DNA of 52,742 bases from a virus. Position 1 is the stretch's first letter; every line of letters starts with the position of its first letter. The position numbers and the translations under genes are program-made. The stretch covers positions 1 to 52,742 of IMG/VR virus record IMGVR_UViG_3300021378_000033; one strand, written 5' to 3'. This document shows, one piece after another, positions 15,936 to 24,380 of this stretch. The notes under the pieces were generated by a model. It saw nothing but the letters and a program-made list of their open reading frames with translations. It ran no database searches and was not told the DNA's origin.

Positions 15936-17408
15936 ATGTCGGATATGAGTAATCTGTACAGAGCTTATTCAGCTGTACACAGTTCTGAAGTTAGTGATCA
16001 GTTGAGTGAGTCTAGAGATCTCATTTCTGATATGCAGTTCAACCAACTGAACTCCTCTGATCTTCAGGAAGTTGCTGAAGAGATTCTGGAAGAGATGTTT
16101 GAACTTAGTCTTGATATTGAACAATCTTCTGATATCATTGCTGATATTTTGAGTGAGGCACTGAAGACCAGTCAGTCTGACCTCAAGTCACAAAAGATTG
16201 ACTATATTGGAGAAGCATTTGATGCTGCTCTTGAGAATGGTCATACTGTAGAAAGATTCCTTGGTTATAGAAGGTCTAAGAAAGTTCAGGAGAACTTCCA
16301 CAATACTTCCAACGAAGATCGTAGTAGTAAGAGACTTCACGAAGCCCTGATTGCTCAAGAGAGAAAGAACATCAAAGAAGGTATTCTTTCCCTGATTGAG
16401 AAGAAGACAAAAGATTCTTCTTACCTTGAGACCAACATGAAGAAGAGAGCGGAGAATAATGAGAAGGCCCGTAAGGACATGGAGAAGATGGGTTCAATGA
16501 AGAACCCCCAACTTGAAGAGTTCTCTCAAATCAGAAAAGATTGGAGTAGTGCCTACTCTTCCATCTATGAGAAGATGGATCCTGTTGGTCAGGAAGATGG
16601 TGACATCGATAATGATGGTGATGAGGATAAGTCTGATAAGTATCTTGCTAATCGTCGTAAGGCCATTGGTAAGTCTATGGGTAAGAAAGGTAAGTGTGAG
16701 AAGTGTGGTAAAGATCCCTGTGAGTGTGATAAGAAAGAAGTAGAAGAAGGTTACAAGGAACTTCCTAAGAACAAGATGTTCCGTAAGGCAGGTAACCTAG
16801 GACGTGAAGCGATCAGTACTCCTATTGATCCTGAGAAGCGTCAAAAGGCATATGATCGTTCTAAGAAAATCGTTAAGACTCTCAACAAAGCAAACGAAGA
16901 AGTCCAACAGGTTGATGAAGCAATCACCAGCGAAAAGGGTAAAGAAAAAATGAAGAAGATGATTGATGCTCGCACCACTGATTCTGGTAGAGCAAAGCCA
17001 GGTAAAGGTCAAAACGTTAAAGACATTAGGCACATTGGTCGTGCTAATGTTGATGGGTATGGTGGTACACCTTCCAATCTAAAGGTTGCCAAGAACCCAG
17101 TAAAATCTAACTTCACTGGTCTCAATAGTGGAACCGGCAACAAAGCAGCAAAAAGAGCAGCAGCACTAAAGAAAGAAGAAGTAACATTCTCTGAAGCTGA
17201 ACTGAAAGCCATTCAGACAAAGGTTGATGCATGGGATGTTGAAGAAGGTTATCAGCGTAATCCCGAGAAGGGAGAGGCTCAAGCAAGAAAGTCTGAAACT
17301 TCTGGTCAAAAGACAGAGAGAAATGTCCGTGATAGAATGAAGACTATGGATCCTAAGAAGGCTGAAGCAATGAAGAAACAGATGAGAGCTGTTGGTTTAA
17401 GTGTTTGA
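15936..17408 (+). CDS. Large charged late protein, probable virion component
   Basis: About 490 aa, function not recognised. It is acidic and helical at the N-terminus (MSNLYRAYSAVH). Near residues 218-235 it has an EF-hand or dockerin-like DGDIDNDGDEDKSD, followed by a Cys cluster KCEKCGKDPCEC near 254. Low-complexity basic regions follow, with the recurrent EEGY element at about 269 and 434. Expression from a late promoter and its position before other probable virion genes suggest a structural or head-internal role. The start is taken downstream of the promoter. Confidence 0.65.
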   Translation: MSDMSNLYRAYSAVHSSEVSDQLSESRDLISDMQFNQLNSSDLQEVAEEILEEMFELSLDIEQSSDIIADILSEALKTSQSDLKSQKIDYIGEAFDAALENGHTVERFLGYRRSKKVQENFHNTSNEDRSSKRLHEALIAQERKNIKEGILSLIEKKTKDSSYLETNMKKRAENNEKARKDMEKMGSMKNPQLEEFSQIRKDWSSAYSSIYEKMDPVGQEDGDIDNDGDEDKSDKYLANRRKAIGKSMGKKGKCEKCGKDPCECDKKEVEEGYKELPKNKMFRKAGNLGREAISTPIDPEKRQKAYDRSKKIVKTLNKANEEVQQVDEAITSEKGKEKMKKMIDARTTDSGRAKPGKGQNVKDIRHIGRANVDGYGGTPSNLKVAKNPVKSNFTGLNSGTGNKAAKRAAALKKEEVTFSEAELKAIQTKVDAWDVEEGYQRNPEKGEAQARKSETSGQKTERNVRDRMKTMDPKKAEAMKKQMRAVGLSV

Positions 17409-17423
17409 TATCTCGGAGTCCCG

Positions 17424-19457
17424 ATGAAAGACGTATTTAAATTTCTAAAGGACTCTAGAAAACTCCTGGAGTCCACAACCTCTGAGAGGGCGGCTGAACT
17501 TGGTTACGAATATCGTGCCCGTGGAGTTTGGGGTGACCCAAGAACCAATAAGAGATATAGGACTGATGGTAATCGTTTCGTAGAGATTGACGAACCTAAA
17601 AAACAAGAAAGAGATCCTAAGGAAAAGGAACCCAAAACACTTTCCCAATTCAAGAAAGATGTTCCTCAACAGAAACAACCTGAAGAGGAAGTACCTTCTG
17701 TTGCAAATCAGATGGATAGAGTTGTTCCTGGTGGACCAACTGAAACTGCAATAAGTTCAGGTGACCAGAAGACTGTTGAAAAACAACTCTCTCGTGGTAG
17801 AGAGAATGTTCAAAGTCCTGAGAGAAAGAAGCAAGTTGCTCAACAAGCATCTGATATTATTGCACAGTTACAAGCAGAGAAAGAGGCCGAAGAGAAGGCT
17901 GAACTGGAGGCAGAAGCACAGGCTCAGGCAGAATTAGAAAATCAAGAACCAGTAGAACCAGAAAAAGGTCCAGAGGATTTTAGGACTATTGATGATGTAG
18001 TTGCAGAGAAAGAAGAAGAGATTGACTATAATGATGATGAAGAAGCCTTTGAACAAGAGTATGAAGCATATGAAAAAGAAGCAGCAGAGATGATGAAGTC
18101 TCTGACTGACCGTCAAAAAAAGATGATGGAGAAAAAGTTTGCTTCTTTCACAGAAAGTTTGAAGAAGATTCCTTCTGCAACAGATAAGAAATCATTCCTT
18201 CAGTCAATGGCTCATGCAAAGTCATTTGAAGGTCGTGTGAATGCTGGTGCTGGTAAGAATAACCTTGGTTATGCTGACATTCAGAACTTAATGGCCAATC
18301 GTGATCGTTTATTGGAAGGTTATGGTGATGGATCTCCAGAACAAATCAAAAAGTTTGTACAATCTGTAAGAGCTATTAAGGTATCTGATGAATTTGTAGA
18401 TGCTTCTTTTGAAGTTCTTCCTGATGCGTTCAAAAAATCACTAAGTGGTAAGGGTCAAGTAACAACTGACAAGTATGTGTCTGACGATAAGGCACATAAA
18501 GATATGCATTATCTTGGTAGAAATGAAGATGGTACTGCCAGAAGAGGTCCTGCTAGTAATAAAGACAGAGCAAAGTTGATGTGGAGAATCTACCTAGAAC
18601 AGGGTGGACGTGATGCATACACAGGTCTTCCTCTAGACCTCCAAGCCATGGACCTAGAACATGTTCGTGGGTTCAACAATAAAGATGGTGGAAAACCTGG
18701 TAAGGTAGAGTGGGAACAAAGAGAGAATGATGATAACATGACTCTTATTAATTCCAATGTCAACCAACAGAAGGTAGACCTTTCAATGGAGGAATTCTTT
18801 AAGAAGAAGGTTGACCCTAATAAGGACAAAGGAGAAGCTGACTTTGGTGGTATTGAAAAACTATTTGACAAACAAAACCAGATTGGTACTGTTGGAGATG
18901 AGTTAGCACAAACACTTCTTGGTGAAGGTGGTAAGGGATTGGCCGAGGGTGTATCAAGAGAAATTCTTGATGAACACTTTGCATCTGATGACAATAGTTA
19001 CAATAGTCTGAGAGAAGAGTTCCGTAAGGTAGCAACTACACCAAAAGATAAGGCAAAGGCTGCTGGTATGAAGTCTAAACTTGGTAAGACACTTCTTAAA
19101 GCAACTGGTCTTGCTCGTGGTATTACTGATAAGAGTGGTAGAAGAACTGTTGCACTACAAGAAAATGTATATCGTGGTTTCTTGAAGTCCATGGCAAATG
19201 CAAAACCTGCAGACCGTCAAAAATATATGGATGGTTGGGCAGAGGCTATCAAACAGGGTAATGAGGAGAGAGAACCAAAGGCAGTTAACCGTAAGTTACT
19301 TGAACTTGGTTTGATTGATGAGGACATCCTGAATGATAAGAAATTAGGTAAAGTTTTTAAAGAAGAATACGATGAAACTAGGAGAACATCTAAAACATAT
19401 GGTAGGATGTTTATATCCAAGTACCACAAGGATAATAAATACTTCTATGGAATCTGA
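17424..19457 (+). CDS. Late protein with capsid-targeting-like N-terminus and HNH nuclease-like domain
   Basis: Protein of 677 aa. The N-terminus MKDVFKFLKDSRKLLE ends in L-x-E, the T4 gp21 protease cleavage rule, and is followed by a SERAAELG...W.D module shared with the next gene. A long acidic Gln/Glu-rich coiled segment spans about 55-230. A nuclease-like domain lies at about 385-455: RDAYTG, MDLEHVRGFNN, NDDNMTLINSNVNQQK (HNH-type His, Asn, Asn). It may be packed in the head and delivered with DNA; that is inference. Alternative: scaffold-like core protein. Confidence 0.65.
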   Translation: MKDVFKFLKDSRKLLESTTSERAAELGYEYRARGVWGDPRTNKRYRTDGNRFVEIDEPKKQERDPKEKEPKTLSQFKKDVPQQKQPEEEVPSVANQMDRVVPGGPTETAISSGDQKTVEKQLSRGRENVQSPERKKQVAQQASDIIAQLQAEKEAEEKAELEAEAQAQAELENQEPVEPEKGPEDFRTIDDVVAEKEEEIDYNDDEEAFEQEYEAYEKEAAEMMKSLTDRQKKMMEKKFASFTESLKKIPSATDKKSFLQSMAHAKSFEGRVNAGAGKNNLGYADIQNLMANRDRLLEGYGDGSPEQIKKFVQSVRAIKVSDEFVDASFEVLPDAFKKSLSGKGQVTTDKYVSDDKAHKDMHYLGRNEDGTARRGPASNKDRAKLMWRIYLEQGGRDAYTGLPLDLQAMDLEHVRGFNNKDGGKPGKVEWEQRENDDNMTLINSNVNQQKVDLSMEEFFKKKVDPNKDKGEADFGGIEKLFDKQNQIGTVGDELAQTLLGEGGKGLAEGVSREILDEHFASDDNSYNSLREEFRKVATTPKDKAKAAGMKSKLGKTLLKATGLARGITDKSGRRTVALQENVYRGFLKSMANAKPADRQKYMDGWAEAIKQGNEEREPKAVNRKLLELGLIDEDILNDKKLGKVFKEEYDETRRTSKTYGRMFISKYHKDNKYFYGI

Positions 19458-19463
19458 TAAAAG

Positions 19464-20729
19464 ATGAAAAGTTTCTTTAGATTTATTACAGAAGCAAGAA
19501 GTACACCTGTATCTGAGAAGGCCAAGAAGCTTGGTTTAGTCAGTGATGGTAGTGGTGGATGGAAAGATAGAGCAGGTAAGACTGTTGCGAGAACAGTTGG
19601 TGGTGAACTTAAGTTTACTGATAGAGGAACATCATCAGTTCAGTCTGATGGTGGTCAACAACCCGTAGCACAACAGAGACAAGAAGTTCCTCAACAAAAG
19701 AGAGCGTCAACTGAAGAACCTACTGAGAGAAGAAGTGGTGGTGATGATGAGGAAGAAGGTGGAGATGGTAAAAGGACTGGAGAAAATGCAACCCTAGTAT
19801 TTGGTAGATTTAATCCCCCAACTGTAGGACATAAGAAACTTCTTGATGCAGCTCTTCAGATTTCAGGTGATGGTGACCTGAGAATTTATCCTTCCAGATC
19901 GGTTGATCCTAAGAAAAATCCTTTAGAGACTGGTCAGAAGACAGAACTCATGAAGAAGATGTTCCCCGATCATAGTGATAATATTATTAATGATGAGAGT
20001 ATCAAAACTATATTTGATGCATTGAAGTTGGCAAGTAATGATGGATTCTCAAATGTAAAAATTGTTGTAGGTTCTGATCGTGTTGCTGAGTTTGACAATC
20101 TAGCTCAGAAATACAATGGTAAACTATATGACTTTGAAGAGATTGAAACTATCTCTGCTGGAGAAAGAGATGAAGATGCAGAAGGTGTTTCTGGAATGTC
20201 TGCCTCTAAGATGAGAAAGGCTGCAACAGAGAATGACTTTGAGACATTCAGAAAAGGTATTCCTGATACTTTGGATGATACTGCAACAAAACAGATGATG
20301 AATACTGTTCGTAAAGCAATGCAGGTTCAGACAGAATCTTGGAGTCTATGGGAAATTGCTCCTAAGTTTGACTGGAAGAACTTGAGAGAGAACTATGTAA
20401 CTGGTAAGATCTTTAAGATTAATCAGTTGGTAGAGAATTTGAATACAGGATTTGTAGGTAAGATTGTTCGTAGAGGAACTAACTATCTTATTTGTGTGAC
20501 AGAAGATAATATTATGTTTAAGTCCTGGATCCGTGATCTCCGTGAATATGAAGAGAAGAAACCTGATACCCGTGTTGGAAGTCCTGGTTACTTTAAGTAT
20601 GCTGCCAAGATGACACCTGGTTTTGATAAAGGAGATAAGACCAATCTTCAACCTGGCGGAAAACCTTACAAAGGCCCTAAGACAAATATCAAGGAATTCA
20701 TAAATAGATACAAAAGTAGAAATCTCTGA
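19464..20729 (+). CDS. HIGH-type nucleotidyltransferase with capsid-targeting-like N-terminus
   Basis: Protein of 421 aa. The N-terminus MKSFFRFITEAR resembles the T4 internal-protein capsid-targeting peptide and has I-T-E before A, a fitting gp21 cut site. The SEKAKKLGL...GGW.D module follows, then an acidic linker. The catalytic domain at about 110-285 has GRFNPPTVGH (HxGH class), VVGSDRV and GMSASKMRKAA, like NMN/pantetheine-phosphate adenylyltransferases. The C-terminal KIVRRGTNYLICVTED part is a conserved cyanophage extension. Substrate unknown. Confidence 0.75.
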   Translation: MKSFFRFITEARSTPVSEKAKKLGLVSDGSGGWKDRAGKTVARTVGGELKFTDRGTSSVQSDGGQQPVAQQRQEVPQQKRASTEEPTERRSGGDDEEEGGDGKRTGENATLVFGRFNPPTVGHKKLLDAALQISGDGDLRIYPSRSVDPKKNPLETGQKTELMKKMFPDHSDNIINDESIKTIFDALKLASNDGFSNVKIVVGSDRVAEFDNLAQKYNGKLYDFEEIETISAGERDEDAEGVSGMSASKMRKAATENDFETFRKGIPDTLDDTATKQMMNTVRKAMQVQTESWSLWEIAPKFDWKNLRENYVTGKIFKINQLVENLNTGFVGKIVRRGTNYLICVTEDNIMFKSWIRDLREYEEKKPDTRVGSPGYFKYAAKMTPGFDKGDKTNLQPGGKPYKGPKTNIKEFINRYKSRNL

Positions 20730-20734
20730 GATTC

Positions 20735-21277
20735 ATGAAAAGGAAAAATAAATTCTCGGATTGGAGAGAAGACCTGATTGAAGTTGCTGGTATTCCTGAA
20801 CAGGAACCAAAGACTGATACTGATTCTGAGAAAGAGATTACTGAGAAGAAGATAAAGAATAAGATTGTAATTAATCCCTCAATGAAGGAAGCCTTTGAAG
20901 AAATTGGTGGTACACTTCTTGAAGTTACAGAACTTGATGAGAAGATGGACATGAAGAAGGCTGATATGGGAGATGTCATTGACGACTTCTATAAGTCTGA
21001 TGCTCCTCAGTTCAAAGGTAAGTCAAAGAAAAAAAGACGTGAGATGGCCATTGCAGCCAAGTTGAATACTGAAGCCATGAGTGTAGTTGATCAGATGAAA
21101 GCATCTGCAGAGTATTGGAAAAAGAATCCTCGTAAGGATTACAAAGCTGGTGATGGTGTCAAGAGAAATGAACGTGACGCTAGAGTCAATGCAGCAAGAA
21201 AGCCTAAAGATACAAGAACTTCACAACAAAGGATGAATGATGCTGTTGGAAAATCACGTGTAGGAGAGAGTGATTGA
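20735..21277 (+). CDS. Basic conserved cyanophage protein, probable virion component
   Basis: Protein of 180 aa, function not recognised. The N-terminus MKRKNKFSDWREDLIE again ends in L-x-E. The middle has KIVINPSMKEAFEEIGGTLLEV and a Lys/Arg-rich SKKKRREMAIAAKL segment; the tail is basic and probably disordered. It lies 5 bases after the nucleotidyltransferase in the same late unit. Confidence 0.65.
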   Translation: MKRKNKFSDWREDLIEVAGIPEQEPKTDTDSEKEITEKKIKNKIVINPSMKEAFEEIGGTLLEVTELDEKMDMKKADMGDVIDDFYKSDAPQFKGKSKKKRREMAIAAKLNTEAMSVVDQMKASAEYWKKNPRKDYKAGDGVKRNERDARVNAARKPKDTRTSQQRMNDAVGKSRVGESD

Positions 21278-21310
21278 TATATAGAGTATAGATACCCAAT
21301 GAGGTTTATC

Positions 21311-21511
21311 ATGCTCACATTCCTACTCCCACTTGCATCCAAAATTATTTCTGATGCTGTCAACAAAATTCCAGAAAATGAAGAACTGGGTGAGAAACTT
21401 GTTGAGATCTGTCTTGCTATTCTTTCTAAGGCAGTTAAGTTGACCAAGACTGATATGGATGACCAACTTCTTGAAGTTGTAACCAAGGCAATTAAGAACA
21501 GAGAAGAGTAA
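21311..21511 (+). CDS. Small conserved protein
   Basis: 66 aa starting MLTFLLPLASKII, with GAGG 6 bases upstream, which favours this start over the ATG at 21299. It has a short hydrophobic N-terminus and an amphipathic helical body. Function not recognised. Confidence 0.65.
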   Translation: MLTFLLPLASKIISDAVNKIPENEELGEKLVEICLAILSKAVKLTKTDMDDQLLEVVTKAIKNREE

Positions 21512-21539
21512 AAACCTGAGATATAGTCTCTCTAGTTTT

Positions 21540-21547
21540 TATAAATA
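21540..21547 (+). promoter_or_regulatory. T4-type late promoter before structural gene
   Basis: Exact TATAAATA. Just upstream a weak AAAAC/GTTTT plus GAGA/TCTC hairpin (21511-21539) runs into the T tract and may be a terminator for the preceding genes. Confidence 0.75.
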
Positions 21548-21579
21548 TTTCTATCTAACAAAGTTTATTAGGAAAAGAC

Positions 21580-22338
21580 ATGGCACTTTGGGGAAATAAT
21601 GACAATGTAGATAGCGTAGGTGCTGTCGTCCTAGATTATGATACTGGTGTTGTTACTGGAACCGGTACTTCTTTTGGCCAGACCGGATCTGCTCAAGAGG
21701 GTGATGTACTCCGTTTTGGCACTAAGGCAACTACTTACTTTGGTGATGCAGTAATCGTTTCGATTGCATCTACCGTCCAATGTACTATTGGTTCTACTGC
21801 AGGTCTTTCTGGTGCCGCTATTGCCGGTGTACAGTTCGGAGTATCACAACTTCCAAAATATACTATTCTTGACAATACATACAGTGAAACAAGAGCAGAA
21901 AATACATCTTTACTTGCAATTGTAAATACTTCGACCAGTACTATAGCAGTTGGTGGAACCACATTGATTCCTGTAACTTCTGCTGAGGGAATCATTGTCG
22001 GAGATAGTCTTGAGGGTCCAACGTTCTCATCAACTTTAATTTCTGTTGTAGCTGATACACAACTGACTCTTGCAAGTGCTATTGGTGCAGGTGCTACCGT
22101 TAGTGCTGGTGCTGCACTCACAGTCAGTAGAGCACAAGGTGGGTATGATGCATTTGTTTACGGTACTAATGAAGTTTCGACTGAAGCTGAAACAGGTACT
22201 CAATATGAACTAACTCATGGTGGTTGGGTTGGTGTTACAACTTATACTGATAATGAAGGTAATTTGAGAGTTAAGAAAGAAACTCTGGTCGCAATGTCTG
22301 GTATTACCACAGGCGGAACAGACTACCACACTCCCTGA
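21580..22338 (+). CDS. Probable virion structural protein, beta-rich
   Basis: Protein of 252 aa beginning MALWGNNDNVDSVG, a pattern I associate with cyanophage virion proteins. It is rich in Thr, Ser, Gly and Val, with repeated short units built on GTGTSF, TIGSTAG and TLASAIG, suggesting a beta-structured surface or fibre-like protein. Low charge and higher GC than adjoining genes fit abundant late expression. SD AGGAAA is present. It has its own late promoter. Confidence 0.75.
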   Translation: MALWGNNDNVDSVGAVVLDYDTGVVTGTGTSFGQTGSAQEGDVLRFGTKATTYFGDAVIVSIASTVQCTIGSTAGLSGAAIAGVQFGVSQLPKYTILDNTYSETRAENTSLLAIVNTSTSTIAVGGTTLIPVTSAEGIIVGDSLEGPTFSSTLISVVADTQLTLASAIGAGATVSAGAALTVSRAQGGYDAFVYGTNEVSTEAETGTQYELTHGGWVGVTTYTDNEGNLRVKKETLVAMSGITTGGTDYHTP

Positions 22339-22344
22339 TAAGTA

Positions 22345-22737
22345 ATGATTTTCAATGAATTGAACGAAGGGAATTTCCTTCTCTTTGCTATTAAATATTA
22401 TGAAAATCCTCAGGCCTTAACAAAGGAGGATTTTAATAAAGACTTGAATCACTTCAAGTATATTAAGAGACTCCTGAAAAGATATAAGAATAGCGGTGAA
22501 CTAAAGATACACTTACTGATAAATCACTTTATCATATTGTATAATATCTTTGGTGATGCCGCTACTCCTATGTTGTTTTATAAAATTGAAAAAGATCTGT
22601 GGACAACTGTAAAAACATTCATTGTTTTTATGGACAAACTACCTGAGTATCCTCATACTTATATTCATGATATTGAGATGGATCAAACATGCCTAGAAGA
22701 ACTGGAGCGAGTTACCAATGGACAAGGACAAGATTGA
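22345..22737 (+). CDS. Conserved cyanophage hypothetical protein
   Basis: Protein of 130 aa, mostly helical: NFLLFAIKYYENPQ, DLNHFKYIKRLLKRY, LLINHFIILYNIFGD, then an acidic C-terminus. The family seems conserved in cyanomyoviruses but its role is not known to me. It overlaps the next gene by 20 bases. Confidence 0.7.
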   Translation: MIFNELNEGNFLLFAIKYYENPQALTKEDFNKDLNHFKYIKRLLKRYKNSGELKIHLLINHFIILYNIFGDAATPMLFYKIEKDLWTTVKTFIVFMDKLPEYPHTYIHDIEMDQTCLEELERVTNGQGQD

Positions 22738-23041
22738 TAAGTTTGTAGATGCATTTCGTTCAGCAATGTATAATGAGTTCAGTGTCAATGAGGAAGGCAT
22801 GGTGGCAAATCCTCCTGGGGGATCTGGTGGATTTAGTGGTTCCTCCGCTGCTGCTGGTCCTACTGCTGGTTACGACCCCGTTATGAAATTGGATGGTAGA
22901 AATAAGTATGTTAGAAAGGCTATCAAAGATTTGATGGATAGGAAACAGAAGAGAGTAGATAAGAAGGCTAAGAAAAAAGCATTAGAATTTAACCCATACT
23001 TCAAACCCTTCAATGGATCAGGTAAAGGTAGCTCTAATTGA
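22718..23041 (+). CDS. Small protein with Gly/Ser/Ala linker and basic C-terminus
   Basis: Protein of 107 aa: acidic helical N-terminus, a GGSGGFSGSSAAAG linker near 33-50, then a Lys-rich segment RKQKRVDKKAKKKA and a NPYFKPF end. Function not recognised; the composition suits a virion or DNA-associated protein. Confidence 0.6.
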   Translation: MDKDKIDKFVDAFRSAMYNEFSVNEEGMVANPPGGSGGFSGSSAAAGPTAGYDPVMKLDGRNKYVRKAIKDLMDRKQKRVDKKAKKKALEFNPYFKPFNGSGKGSSN

Positions 23042-23384
23042 GCAAAAATTAGATGATCTTAAACCTATCATCGTCAAATTGGACAAAGCAATTGAGAAAT
23101 TATCTGAGGTAAATATATCAGTTAGCAGGATGCTTGCTGTCCATGAAGAGCGAATATCAAAACAAGAAGAGATTGACATTGTACTCTTTGCAAAAATTGA
23201 CAAACTCCGTGATAAAATGGACGCAGATCATGACAGTGTGCTGCAAAGACTACGTGGACTAGAGAAACGTGTCTGGATGGCAGTTGGTGGATTGGCAGTA
23301 CTGTCATTCATCGTATCACCAATGATGCAGAACATGTTGACACCACTACCCATACCCACTACAATGGTAAGAGGTTCTTCCTGA
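23013..23384 (+). CDS. Coiled-coil membrane protein
   Basis: Protein of 123 aa. About 80 residues of heptad-like coiled coil (IEQKLDDLKPIIVKLDKAI) are followed by RLRGLEKRVWMAVGGLAVLSF, a single membrane segment near 93-113 and a short tail. The layout resembles XhlA-like phage lysis proteins, but no specific match is claimed. It overlaps the previous gene by 29 bases. Confidence 0.65.
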   Translation: MDQVKVALIEQKLDDLKPIIVKLDKAIEKLSEVNISVSRMLAVHEERISKQEEIDIVLFAKIDKLRDKMDADHDSVLQRLRGLEKRVWMAVGGLAVLSFIVSPMMQNMLTPLPIPTTMVRGSS

Positions 23385-23390
23385 TGACTA

Positions 23391-24380
23391 ATGGATTTTA
23401 TTGATGTCAAATATATTCAACTTATATCATCAAGACTCCAGAAGTTCAAGAAGATAAAACCAAACCTGTATAACTGTCGTTGTCCTATCTGTGGGGACTC
23501 CCAGAAGGATAAGAAGAAGGCTAGAGGGTACTTCTACCGTATTAAGAATAATACCAACTACAAGTGTCATAACTGTGGGTTGAACATATCATTCAATAAC
23601 TTCCTGAAACAGTTTGATGAACCTACTCATAAAGAATATATCTTTGAAAAGTTTAAAGGTAATCATACCGGGAAGAATTATCCAGTAGAACAACCAAAAG
23701 ATATCTTTAAAAGGGTTGAGAGTTCTAAACCAACCTTTAAGAAAAAGGTAAAGATTGACTTACCTAATGCCTTTGATGTTAATGTGTCAAAAGAGTATCT
23801 CCATAACAGAGCCATCTTTGATGGAAATTTTTACTATGCAGAAAACTTTCAGGTGTTTGTAAATACTCTGAAACCAGGGTCATTTACAAATACCAAATAT
23901 GGTGAGAAAAGAATTGTGATTCCTCTTGTTAGGGATGACAAACTTATTGGTGTGCAGGGAAGAGCACTCTCCTCAAACCCTGTTAAATACTTAACCATTA
24001 TGTTGGAAGAGGATGAACTCAAGGTGTATGGCCTTGATACAATTGACAAGGAGAATCCAATTTATGTCACAGAAGGACCATTTGACTCCACTTTCTTATC
24101 CAACGCTATTGCTATGTGTGGTAGTGATGTTGACCTCAGCACTATTGATTATCAATTCATATACGTCTATGACAACGAACCAAGAAACAAACAAATCGTT
24201 GATCGAATCTCAAAACAAATTGATAGTGGGGAAAGGATAGTCATATGGCCATCTAACATTAAGGAGAAAGACATTAATGATATGATCCTATGTGGTCATA
24301 ATGTGAAAGAGGTGGTAGAGAAGAACATCTATCAAGGATTAGAAGCAAAACTTAAGTTTACAACCTGGAAGAGAGTATGA
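23391..24380 (+). CDS. 61: gp61 DNA primase
   Basis: Protein of 329 aa. N-terminal zinc ribbon CPICG...CHNCG (residues about 27-63), then a Toprim domain with YVTEGPFDSTF near 224 and the acidic VYDNEPRN near 262. It matches T4 gp61, which makes RNA primers and works with the gp41 helicase. It overlaps nrdA by 4 bases. Confidence 0.93.
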   Translation: MDFIDVKYIQLISSRLQKFKKIKPNLYNCRCPICGDSQKDKKKARGYFYRIKNNTNYKCHNCGLNISFNNFLKQFDEPTHKEYIFEKFKGNHTGKNYPVEQPKDIFKRVESSKPTFKKKVKIDLPNAFDVNVSKEYLHNRAIFDGNFYYAENFQVFVNTLKPGSFTNTKYGEKRIVIPLVRDDKLIGVQGRALSSNPVKYLTIMLEEDELKVYGLDTIDKENPIYVTEGPFDSTFLSNAIAMCGSDVDLSTIDYQFIYVYDNEPRNKQIVDRISKQIDSGERIVIWPSNIKEKDINDMILCGHNVKEVVEKNIYQGLEAKLKFTTWKRV

